Positions 17,201 through 25,000 of a DNA stretch of 64,000 nucleotides are shown here, piece by piece; the first letter of the stretch is position 1; every line of letters starts with the position of its first letter. A program made the translations under genes and the position numbers. The DNA comes from Fibrobacter sp. UBA4223 (GTDB taxonomy: Bacteria > Fibrobacterota > Fibrobacteria > Fibrobacterales > Fibrobacteraceae). Under the pieces are notes generated by a model. That model was not told the origin of the DNA, did no database searches, and saw only the letters and a list, made by a program, of their open reading frames with translations. Location: NCBI GenBank assembly GCA_002382975.1, contig DFTB01000014.1, positions 1-64,000 on the forward strand, written 5' to 3'.

Positions 17201-18292
17201 CTACAGCCTAAACGAGCGGTACAACATGATAGAAGCCAAAGCCCCGAACACCAGGTGGCTTATCCAGGCACCCATGAAGGGGGAAAGGGCTCCGTTCTCG
17301 CCCATTTTCAGTCCAATCCGTTCCAAGATATAATAGCTAAAAACAAGCAGCAGGCCAATGCCGAATTTCTGGGAAAGCCCTCCGGAGCGGGTATAACGGT
17401 GGCAGAGGGCAGCACCAATCAAAAGCACAATCAGGTTCATCCAGTGGGCAGACCGCTTAAAGTACAGGGCCGTCTCCATAGCACGGGTGTCTTCGCCAGA
17501 GCGTTTTAACACCTCGATACGCTTGAGGACCATCTTGGAGTCCATCTCGTCGGGAACCTGCCGCTCGTTGATCAGGTCTTCGGGGCGGGTGCTGACCTTG
17601 TCCACCAGTTTTTCCTTGGTAAAGGGAAGCACTGTTACGGAACCATCCTTATTGAAAATTCTATGATGGCCCCGCTCGAAAAGCCAGTAGCCTATGCCTT
17701 CTTCTTCGGCCCAGGTCACGGTCTTGGCGTCAAAACGTTCCACCAGGTGCCCCTGGTCCCGCAAAAGCAGCACCACGTCGCGCCCCAGTTTCTTGTCGCC
17801 GGAATAATGCCTAAAGAACCAGCTGGCCTTTTCACTGTCGATAAAGGTAAAGTTGTTCTTTTCCTTGATTCGCGGGTTCTTCTTTTTCTGGGCGTTGGTC
17901 TCCATGATTTCCAGGCGCTTGTGATTCGCGTCGGGTAGCCAAAGTTCGCTCATCTCGTAGGCCCCCAGAGAGACCAATATGCCAAAAACAAATATGGGCA
18001 TCAGCGTGCGGAAGGGGTTTTGGCCCGAACTCTGCATGGCACTCATTTCCAGGTGGCGGGTCATGTTGCCCACAGAGGCAAGCACCGCAATAAAAAGGGC
18101 TACCGGCGTAATCAGGTAAAGAATATAGGGCAGGTAGCTGATGTAGTAATCGTACACCGACTGCACATCGCGGGCAAGCCAGGTCTTGATGTTGCCCACA
18201 AAATCAATCACCACGAACATAAAGATGGCGCCCACCACCACGATGAGGAACATCTTCAAGAAATTGCGTATGAGATAGCGGGAAAACTTCAT
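17201..18292 (-). CDS. lptG: Lipopolysaccharide export permease LptG (YjgP/YjgQ family)
   Basis: The start at 18292 (MKFSRYLIRNFLKMF) overlaps the last bases of lptF as ATGA, the typical coupled arrangement; the longer upstream frame has no family similarity. The 363-aa protein has three N-terminal and three C-terminal membrane helices around a periplasmic beta-jellyroll (about residues 100-260). LptF and LptG form the inner-membrane part of the LptB2FG transporter that moves LPS to the outer membrane. Which of the two genes is F or G is assigned by order and similarity and could be swapped. Confidence 0.85.
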   Translation of the reverse strand: MKFSRYLIRNFLKMFLIVVVGAIFMFVVIDFVGNIKTWLARDVQSVYDYYISYLPYILYLITPVALFIAVLASVGNMTRHLEMSAMQSSGQNPFRTLMPIFVFGILVSLGAYEMSELWLPDANHKRLEIMETNAQKKKNPRIKEKNNFTFIDSEKASWFFRHYSGDKKLGRDVVLLLRDQGHLVERFDAKTVTWAEEEGIGYWLFERGHHRIFNKDGSVTVLPFTKEKLVDKVSTRPEDLINERQVPDEMDSKMVLKRIEVLKRSGEDTRAMETALYFKRSAHWMNLIVLLIGAALCHRYTRSGGLSQKFGIGLLLVFSYYILERIGLKMGENGALSPFMGAWISHLVFGALASIMLYRSFRL

Positions 18293-19689
18293 CCGAACCT
18301 CTTCGTGAACTTCTTGAAGAATCCGCCCACGGCACGAACTGCCCTGAAGAACTTGGAATCTCCGGAGAAACGGTCGCGGACCATGGCCACCGTGATGAAC
18401 ACGCCAAAGGAGCCGATGATGATGTTGGAGGCCCACATGGCAAGCTCCGGTGAAATAATCAGGCGGTCCGCCAGGTTCTCACCTCCAATCAGACAAATCC
18501 AGTAAATGACAAAGAAGGCGAGGCTATAGAGGATGCCCGTGCCGATACCGCCCTTGCGGGCCATGATCCCGAGAGGGGCACCGATAAGCACAAAGATGAA
18601 ACAGGCAAAGGAAGTGCTGAACTTCTTGTGGATTTCAACCAGATACTGGGCCTGGCGCTTTTCTTCCACTTCCATACGGCCCCGCAGGCGTTCCGTGGTA
18701 CGCAGCACGCCCTGCTCTTGGGCACGTACCCTCGGGAACATCCTGGAGCGACGTAGCGCGTCATCTTCGATGGCCTTGCGGGAACTATCGGGAACAATAC
18801 TGTCGCTTTCAACCAGACGGCACGTAGCCATAAGCGAGGAAAGCCTTGTCTCCTTGGCGTAGTCTGCCAAAGAATCGTAATTGTGCTTGGCCTCTTCCAC
18901 AACGTCCATCATCATCTCTACAGGCATCTCGCGGTCGCTTCGGTAACTGCGACTCCGGCGCTCTAGACGGTCATCTACGTTCTCCATGGCCAGGTCCTGG
19001 GAATAGAACCTAATGCGGAAATAGTTTTCGGGGTTGTCGGGATCCACCATATGGGTCTCGCCGCTCCGGAGCTTGAACATGAGGGTTGCGCCGTTGTCCA
19101 CATAATCAAGAGTGGCACTGTCGGCGTAGACAATACGGGGGGCGCCCCTGCGTTCCATTTCGTACACCTGTATCCCGTACAGGGTTCCCGACACCTGGTC
19201 AATGCGGCTCACCCAAAGCTGTACATCGGGGAACTGGGTTATCAGGCGACCTTCGTCGATAAACACATGGGGTTTCTTTCTAGAAACGGCGTTCATCAGT
19301 TCTACGGAACGGTGGTTCGCCTCGGGCAAAACCCAGTTGTTGAACAGCACCATGAGCACCGATATGAGCATGGCCACAAGCATCACCGGACGCATCAGCG
19401 AAAGTGGGGACATTCCCGCTGCCTTTACCGCCGTAATCTCCTGGTCCCCGGAAAGCCTGCCAAAAGACATGAGGCAGGCCACCAGCACCGCCATGGGGAT
19501 AGACAGCGAAAGCATCCAGGCCAAGTTCAGCACGAAAATTTCCAGAACCGTAGAAGCCGGAAGCCCCTTGGAAAGCACATTGTCCAGAATCTTTACCAGA
19601 AAGTCCACCACGAACAAAAACGTGATGCCGAAAAGAGCCGCCAAAAAGGGGCCTATCTGCTCTTTCAAGACATAACGGACTAAAATCAT
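18289..19689 (-). CDS. lptF: Lipopolysaccharide export permease LptF (YjgP/YjgQ family)
   Basis: This 466-aa protein has the LptF/G layout: helices near 15-35, 50-75 and 95-120, a periplasmic domain, and three C-terminal helices. It carries the family segment SFGRLSGDQEITAVKAAGMSPLSLMRPV, the cytoplasmic coupling helix to LptB. It is about 100 residues longer than usual because of a charged helical insertion (about residues 240-340, rich in Arg, Glu and Lys). It starts the four-gene operon and is divergent from bamD. Confidence 0.88.
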   Translation of the reverse strand: MILVRYVLKEQIGPFLAALFGITFLFVVDFLVKILDNVLSKGLPASTVLEIFVLNLAWMLSLSIPMAVLVACLMSFGRLSGDQEITAVKAAGMSPLSLMRPVMLVAMLISVLMVLFNNWVLPEANHRSVELMNAVSRKKPHVFIDEGRLITQFPDVQLWVSRIDQVSGTLYGIQVYEMERRGAPRIVYADSATLDYVDNGATLMFKLRSGETHMVDPDNPENYFRIRFYSQDLAMENVDDRLERRSRSYRSDREMPVEMMMDVVEEAKHNYDSLADYAKETRLSSLMATCRLVESDSIVPDSSRKAIEDDALRRSRMFPRVRAQEQGVLRTTERLRGRMEVEEKRQAQYLVEIHKKFSTSFACFIFVLIGAPLGIMARKGGIGTGILYSLAFFVIYWICLIGGENLADRLIISPELAMWASNIIIGSFGVFITVAMVRDRFSGDSKFFRAVRAVGGFFKKFTKRFG

Positions 19690-19753
19690 TTTTCCGGTGA
19701 ATTTCTTTTTTCTAATTTGATAGCTGAAAATTAGAATTAACCAAAGAAAAAAA

Positions 19754-20602
19754 ATGAACCTTTTTCAAAAGTCAGCCCCAATACTCTGCCTTTTTGCCCT
19801 GGCCATCGGACTTGGCGCGTGCTCCTCGGACCGCGGGAAAGTAAGCCATGCTGAATTCTGCAAGAACAAGTACGTAGCGGCCGAAGAACTTTTCAAGAAA
19901 CAAAAATACGGCAGGGCCCAAGACAAGCTAGAAGAAATCCTCAGCCTCTGCGCGGGCACGGGCTATATGGAACAGAGCCAGTTCCTGCTGGCCGAAAGCT
20001 ATTTCAACCTGGAAGAATGGATTGAGGCACGTGGCGAATACGGTTCCTTCGTACTGAATTTTCCGGGCTCACCCTTTATCGAGACCGCAGAATTCCGCAA
20101 GGCCATTTCCTCTTTCAACATAGAGTTCAAGGTGGCCCGAGACGAATCCAACACTACCACCGCCATGAGGGACTTTGAGCGCTATCTGTCCAACTACCCT
20201 GACTCCCCCCTCAAGGATTCCGTCAACTACTATTACGGACTACTGGTAGAACGTATGGCCGAAAAGGAATTCCAGACCGCTCGGCTCTACTACCGCATGG
20301 ACAAGTACCAGGCCGCCGTCATCTACCTCAAGGAGTTCCTGGAAAAATACACAGTGAGCAAGCGTCGCAAGGACGCCTTCAAGATCATCGTGGATTCTTA
20401 CATAGAGCTGGACCAGTTTGAACCCGCCCGCGATTACCTCACCATGATGCGGGACGAATTCGCGGGTGACGACGACATGGAAAAGATCTTCAAGAAAAAC
20501 GAAAAGAATATTGCTAGCGCCGAAAAAGATTTCGAAAAGCGCATGAAAAAAGATTCCAAGAAAAAGAAAGAAGACAAAGAAGACAAGGAAATGACAAACT
20601 AG
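19754..20602 (+). CDS. bamD: Outer-membrane assembly lipoprotein BamD
   Basis: This 282-aa protein has a lipoprotein signal ending LGAC (C23) and then TPR-like helical repeats (KYVAAEELFKKQKYGRAQDKL, ARGEYGSFVLNFPGSPFIETAEF, YLKEFLEKYTVSKRRKDAF). This is the order seen in BamD, the essential lipoprotein of the BAM complex that inserts beta-barrel proteins. The C-terminus is a long lysine/glutamate tail not found in E. coli BamD. Two envelope genes follow within four bases each, suggesting one operon. Confidence 0.88.
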   Translation: MNLFQKSAPILCLFALAIGLGACSSDRGKVSHAEFCKNKYVAAEELFKKQKYGRAQDKLEEILSLCAGTGYMEQSQFLLAESYFNLEEWIEARGEYGSFVLNFPGSPFIETAEFRKAISSFNIEFKVARDESNTTTAMRDFERYLSNYPDSPLKDSVNYYYGLLVERMAEKEFQTARLYYRMDKYQAAVIYLKEFLEKYTVSKRRKDAFKIIVDSYIELDQFEPARDYLTMMRDEFAGDDDMEKIFKKNEKNIASAEKDFEKRMKKDSKKKKEDKEDKEMTN

Positions 20603-20606
20603 CCTT

Positions 20607-21677
20607 ATGGTTTCCCTTGCAAAAAAGATTCTGTGTCTTGCATTCGTGCTTACGGTAACATCCCTTGCGGAAACCGAAAACAGCACGGACATTCACGACA
20701 ATTCCAGAATCGCCCTATTTTTGCAGCCGGGGATTTCCTTTCTCAGCTTTGACCAGCGGGAATACTTCCAAGACGCCATCGACACCATCCACCACGAATT
20801 CTTGACACAGGCTCTAGACAAGCGGGACAGCGCCAACGTGGCCAAGCAGGACTTTCAGAAGGTGAACTTCTGTTTCCCGATTTATGCAGGGCTGCAGTTC
20901 CAGCTGCGACAGGACCATTTCGTAAGTATAGGCGCAGGTTACATTCACGATAACGAATCCGTAGTACTTGTAGACCAGAACAACCGCTCCCACAACTACA
21001 GCTACACCATCCAGGGATTCCCGCTTTTTCTGGAATACCGGTTCGCCATTCCTGGGAACCTGATGTCCCTCAGTAACGAGAGCCTTTTCAGTATCGCCCT
21101 GCGCTGGTACTGGACGCTTCCCCACACCGAAATTTACACCAGCTGGGGCAAGCTCGCCGCAGAGACTCCTTATTACGGCTCTGGATTCGGGCTCAGCATC
21201 GGTTACCTGCTGTTTAACTGGAAAAGCCTGTACGTTTATGGCGACCTGGGGTACAGCTACATTTCCGTCAAGTCCAAAAAGCAGTATGCCGATATCGTGC
21301 CCGACGGCCCCGAAGAAAAGGCCAAGTGGAACATCGGTGGAATCCAACTGCAAATCCGCGTAAGCTTTGGCGCCTGGAATAAGCCCGTGGTCATAGGAGA
21401 CAGCACGGCTACGACGGGCAGCACCGTTGTTGCAGGGGACAGCAGCTCAACCTTGGGTAAGGACAGCGCGACCATCGTTACAAAGGACAGTTCGGTTGCA
21501 GGCAAGGAAAGCGCGACCATCGGGGCAAAGGAAAGCGCCGCACCTTCAAGCGCCGAAAAGCAGCCGCCGGCTCCGGAGGCAAAACAGCCTGCAAAAGTGA
21601 ACGAACAGGCAGCTCCACCCGCAAGCAAAAAAAGTGAGCAACCTGCACGCCCAAGCGCCGAAGCTCGGCCGGAGTAG
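20607..21677 (+). CDS. Outer-membrane beta-barrel protein with disordered C-terminal tail
   Basis: This 356-aa protein has a signal peptide (MVSLAKKILCLAFVLTVTSLA). Alternating beta strands follow up to about residue 255 (FLQPGISFLSF, QFQLRQDHFVSIGAGYIH, WKSLYVYGDLGYSYISV), typical of a small outer-membrane barrel. The last 100 residues are a low-complexity Ser/Thr/Ala then Pro/Ala/Lys tail with the repeated KDS and KES motif, which would extend into periplasm or outside. It starts four bases after bamD. No named family recognised. Confidence 0.75.
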   Translation: MVSLAKKILCLAFVLTVTSLAETENSTDIHDNSRIALFLQPGISFLSFDQREYFQDAIDTIHHEFLTQALDKRDSANVAKQDFQKVNFCFPIYAGLQFQLRQDHFVSIGAGYIHDNESVVLVDQNNRSHNYSYTIQGFPLFLEYRFAIPGNLMSLSNESLFSIALRWYWTLPHTEIYTSWGKLAAETPYYGSGFGLSIGYLLFNWKSLYVYGDLGYSYISVKSKKQYADIVPDGPEEKAKWNIGGIQLQIRVSFGAWNKPVVIGDSTATTGSTVVAGDSSSTLGKDSATIVTKDSSVAGKESATIGAKESAAPSSAEKQPPAPEAKQPAKVNEQAAPPASKKSEQPARPSAEARPE

Positions 21678-21680
21678 GCC

Positions 21681-23420
21681 ATGAGCATACTGCCCGGCAA
21701 AAAGCTCCGCTACGCGGAAACACACTTCAAGTTCAGGCTGCCCTGGTCCCTGCTGTACAGGCCCTGGCCCGAAATTTTCACGGACGCACCATTCCAGTTT
21801 GTACCGGGTAAAACGCCCCTGCTGTGGATTGTGGTGCGGGACGCCCACCGGTTTCCCGCCACCGTCAAGAGCCTTGAAATTACAATCCGGCGGATTGACG
21901 AAAGCAGTCCCGACGAAACCCGGCGTTTTGACAACCTGGAGCTAAAGGCGGACCAGCCCTTCCACTTTTTCCCTGTAGGAATCGGTGCGCTGGAACCCGG
22001 CCTCTACGAGATTTTCCCGAAGGTCGTTGCGTGTCGCAACGGCAAAGAACGGACCTTCCAGCGCTGGAACTTTCCGGGCCTGAAACCCTCGCCGCTTAAA
22101 ATCCAGGTACTCCGACACGAGCTTCCCAAACCCGAAGGATATGCCGCCGGCGAAATGCACTGCCACACCTACTATTCGGCAGACCATGTGGAATATGGAG
22201 CAAGTCCCGCCGTGATGCAGCAGGCGGCAGAGGCCGTAGGACTCGACTTCGTGAACTTTACGGACCACGCCTACGATTTCGCCTTCACCGTCGAAGACTA
22301 CACCAAGGAAGCTCCTTCGGCATCGGCGCGTTTCCAGAACCTGAAAGACGAAATCGCTGCACTCCCCGCAAAGCCGCTCCTCATCGCCGGCGAAGAAATC
22401 TCCGCAGGCAACAGCAAGGGCGAAAACGTGCACATGACCGCCCTCGGGCCCGCCTCCTATCTGCCGGGCCTCGGCGACTGCGGCCGCTACTGGCTAAACA
22501 ACAGGCCCACGCTCCCCATCGGGCGCATCCTCGAAATGACGGACGCCCCCTGCTTTGCCGCACACCCCCTGCAACAAATGGGCTTGCTTGAAAAATTCAT
22601 CTTCCGGCGCGGCTACTGGAAAACCGCGGACCTGCACCTAGACGCAAAGCACCCCGTTCGCGGCATCCAGTTCTGGAACGGAATCCGCGACGAAGGATTT
22701 AAACTGGGTCGCGCCTGGTGGATCGACGAACTGGGCAAAGGAAACTTCCTACTCCCCATCGGCGGAAACGACGCCCACGGCGACCTAAACGACACCACCT
22801 TCGTGCACCTGCCGCTTTTCTCCCTGGGGAACAACCGCCACCACGTCTTCGGAAAAGTCCGCACCGTCGTGAAAGGGGGAAGCCTCCCTACACAGACCGC
22901 TCGGCTCAAGTGCATAGAAGAGTCTACGAGATCGCCTCGCTCTCGCCAACACGACTCGTTAGGACGAGTCGCTTTTGGCTCACTGGCCCCTTCTTCTGTC
23001 ATCCCCTCTGCGGGGACACCCCGCAACGCCCCCTCGCCAAGCGTCATTCCGGCCCCCGAGCCGGAATCTAGCGGTAACAACCTCTCCTCCGCAGAATTGC
23101 AGCAGGCCTTCTCAGACGACAACTGTTACATCACCGATGGCCCTGCCCTCTGGTGGGATCGCGAGGTCGACACCGTAAAGTTCCACGCCCAAAGCACGCA
23201 CGACCTGGGCGGCGGATTCCGTTACATACGCATCTATGGCCGCCGCATTCTTGCAGGCGGCAAGTGGGCCGCCAAAGAAGAAATTTGCCCCGAAAGCCTC
23301 GTGGCCGCAAGCCAAAACGAGACCATCACGGTCCACAGTTCAGGCTACGCCTACCTGCGGGCCGAATGCGAAACCGCCACGGGCCGTTTCGCCATGACTT
23401 CGGCAGCAGCCGTTTCTTAA
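21681..23420 (+). CDS. PHP-domain metallohydrolase (CehA/McbA-like) with palindromic insert
   Basis: A PHP metal-binding core is visible: GEMHCHTYYSADH with H160, H162 and H169, then FTDHAYD with D195/H196, CFAAHP, and GGNDAHGD. This resembles CehA/McbA-type hydrolases that act on phosphoester or carbamate-like bonds; the substrate is unknown. The first 140 residues form a separate beta-rich domain. Around residues 411-467 (22915-23085) the protein contains a stretch rich in Ser, Pro and Arg that corresponds to inserted palindromic DNA, kept in frame. It is the third gene of the bamD operon. Confidence 0.75.
   Translation: MSILPGKKLRYAETHFKFRLPWSLLYRPWPEIFTDAPFQFVPGKTPLLWIVVRDAHRFPATVKSLEITIRRIDESSPDETRRFDNLELKADQPFHFFPVGIGALEPGLYEIFPKVVACRNGKERTFQRWNFPGLKPSPLKIQVLRHELPKPEGYAAGEMHCHTYYSADHVEYGASPAVMQQAAEAVGLDFVNFTDHAYDFAFTVEDYTKEAPSASARFQNLKDEIAALPAKPLLIAGEEISAGNSKGENVHMTALGPASYLPGLGDCGRYWLNNRPTLPIGRILEMTDAPCFAAHPLQQMGLLEKFIFRRGYWKTADLHLDAKHPVRGIQFWNGIRDEGFKLGRAWWIDELGKGNFLLPIGGNDAHGDLNDTTFVHLPLFSLGNNRHHVFGKVRTVVKGGSLPTQTARLKCIEESTRSPRSRQHDSLGRVAFGSLAPSSVIPSAGTPRNAPSPSVIPAPEPESSGNNLSSAELQQAFSDDNCYITDGPALWWDREVDTVKFHAQSTHDLGGGFRYIRIYGRRILAGGKWAAKEEICPESLVAASQNETITVHSSGYAYLRAECETATGRFAMTSAAAVS
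22953..23067. repeat. REP-like palindromes inserted inside the PHP gene
   Basis: Three short palindromes lie in a row: GACTCGT/ACGAGTC (22953-22970), ATCCCC/GGGGA (about 23001-23016) and ATTCCGGC/GCCGGAAT (23046-23067). The last has the same frame sequence (GTCAT...ATCTA) as the intergenic palindrome at 63778-63797. The insert adds about 55 codons without a stop. Confidence 0.7.
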
Positions 23421-23426
23421 AACAAA

Positions 23427-23464
23427 AAGCCCAACCTATCATCATGGCCGGGCTTCTTTTTTTT
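23427..23464. terminator. Bidirectional terminator between PHP gene and alcohol dehydrogenase
   Basis: AAGCCC (23427-23432) pairs with GGGCTT (23450-23455), with a T-rich run after it and an A-rich run before it, between two convergent genes. Confidence 0.7.
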
Positions 23465-23473
23465 GCGTAGCAA

Positions 23474-24649
23474 TTACAGGCTGGCGTGTGCGGCAATCTT
23501 GTAAATTGCAGTAACGTCAGCAGCCTTGAGCGGCACGAATCCCCAGCCGTCGCCCGGATTGAGTTTTTCCACCATCTTCGGGATGTCTTCTTCCTTCGCG
23601 CCAAGTTCAGCGAAGTTGATGGGCATGCCGATAGAATGCAAGAACCGGCGGAAAGCCTTGATGCCTTCGAGCGCCGTAGCCTTCGGGTTCTCGAAGTTCA
23701 TCTGACAGCCGAACACGCGGGTCGCCATCTGGGCAAAGCGTATCACGTTGTGGTCCACCACGTATTCCATCCAGGAGGGCATAATCACTGCAAGGCCCGC
23801 GCCATGGGCGCAGTCGTAAAGCGCCGAAAGTTCGTGTTCAATGGCGTGGCTATTCCAGTCCTGACTGCGCCCGCACCCCACAACGCCGTTGTGGGCTACC
23901 GTCCCCGCCCACATGATGTTGGCCCGCACCTGGTAGTTGGCGGGGTCGGCAATGGCGCGGGGGCCTTCCTTAACCATCGTGAGGAGCACCGCTTCGCACA
24001 GGCGGTCGGTAATTTCCACTTCCAGCGTGTTTGTGAAGTAGCGTTCAAAGACATGGGCCATGATGTCGGTAATGCCGCAGGCCGTCTGGTAGGCAGGCAG
24101 CGTGCAAAGGAGCGCCGGATTCTGCACCGCGAACTTCGGGCGAATGTGCTCGCTGCTCGCGCCGCGCTTGAGCATGCCGTCTTCCTTGGTCACCACGGAG
24201 TCGCCACTGCCCTCGGAACCGGCAGCCGCAATGGTCTGCACCACGCCTATGGGGAGTGCGCAGGTAGCCGAGGCCTTGCCATCGTAAAAGTCCCAGAAAT
24301 CACCATCGTAAACAGCACCCATCGCAATGGCCTTGGAACTATCAATCGTAGAGCCGCCGCCCACCGCCAAAATAAAATCGATGCCATTTTCACGGACAAT
24401 TTCGATGCCCTTGTACACGAGCGAATCGTGCGGATTCGGCTTCACGCCGCCAAGCTCCACATACGGGATTCCTGCAGCATCGAGGCTAGCCTTGACGCGG
24501 TCAATCAAGCCCGAACGCACCGCAGAACCCCCACCGTAGTGGATGAGCACCTTCGTGCCGCCGTACTTCTTGACAAGCGCGCCGCATTCATTTTCGCGGT
24601 CCATGCCGAATACAAATTCCGTGGGGCTGTAAAAATTGAAATTTTCCAT
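23474..24649 (-). CDS. Iron-containing alcohol dehydrogenase (butanol dehydrogenase/YqhD type)
   Basis: This 391-aa enzyme has the NAD(P)-binding VGGGSTIDSSKAIAMG motif and iron-binding histidines in HAIEHELSALYDCAHGAGLAV. It belongs to group III iron alcohol dehydrogenases, which reduce aldehydes during fermentation or detoxification. The start at 24649 is chosen because AAAGAGGAAAAC lies just upstream and the protein then begins at MENFNFYSPTEFVFG, as in homologues; an in-frame upstream extension of 26 codons looks non-coding. Single-gene unit with its own terminator. Confidence 0.9.
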   Translation of the reverse strand: MENFNFYSPTEFVFGMDRENECGALVKKYGGTKVLIHYGGGSAVRSGLIDRVKASLDAAGIPYVELGGVKPNPHDSLVYKGIEIVRENGIDFILAVGGGSTIDSSKAIAMGAVYDGDFWDFYDGKASATCALPIGVVQTIAAAGSEGSGDSVVTKEDGMLKRGASSEHIRPKFAVQNPALLCTLPAYQTACGITDIMAHVFERYFTNTLEVEITDRLCEAVLLTMVKEGPRAIADPANYQVRANIMWAGTVAHNGVVGCGRSQDWNSHAIEHELSALYDCAHGAGLAVIMPSWMEYVVDHNVIRFAQMATRVFGCQMNFENPKATALEGIKAFRRFLHSIGMPINFAELGAKEEDIPKMVEKLNPGDGWGFVPLKAADVTAIYKIAAHASL

Positions 24650-24740
24650 GTTTTCCTCTTTGTTTTTTATAATAATACAATGATTCCATGGCCAAAGTTG
24701 CCGTTTTTGGCCAAATTTCGTGTACAAAAAGAACCAAACC

Positions 24741-24769
24741 TTGACAAAACCCCCATAATTTTCTCTATT
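24741..24769 (+). promoter_or_regulatory. Promoter of the 31-aa ribosome-associated peptide gene
   Basis: TTGACA (24741-24746), a 17-bp spacer and TCTATT (24764-24769). Confidence 0.5.
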
Positions 24770-24812
24770 TTGGCACCGAATTTTTATGTTTAACCCTTAA
24801 CGGAGAATCAAT

Positions 24813-24908
24813 ATGCCTTGCGGAAAGAAAAGAAAGCGCAGGAAGATTGCGACTCACAAGCGCAAAAAGCGCCGTCGTCGTGACCGTCACAAAAAGAAAC
24901 TTCGCTAA
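24813..24908 (+). CDS. 31-aa COX24/AURKAIP1-like basic peptide (putative ribosomal protein)
   Basis: The peptide begins MPCGKKRKRRKIATHKRKKR and is composed almost wholly of Lys, Arg and His. The pattern K-x-ATHKRKKRRRRDRHK is that of the AURKAIP1/COX24 (mS38/bS22-like) family, very short proteins associated with the small ribosomal subunit in Bacteroidetes-related bacteria. A CGGAGA ribosome site and a sigma70-type promoter precede it. Family assignment is from memory of the motif. Confidence 0.75.
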   Translation: MPCGKKRKRRKIATHKRKKRRRRDRHKKKLR

Positions 24909-25000
24909 TCCGTTAGCATTTTTGTGATTTCCTAAAAACGGGGTGCCAACACACTCCGTTTTTTCGTGTAACCCGACACCGCCACGGAGCCGAAAACCGA

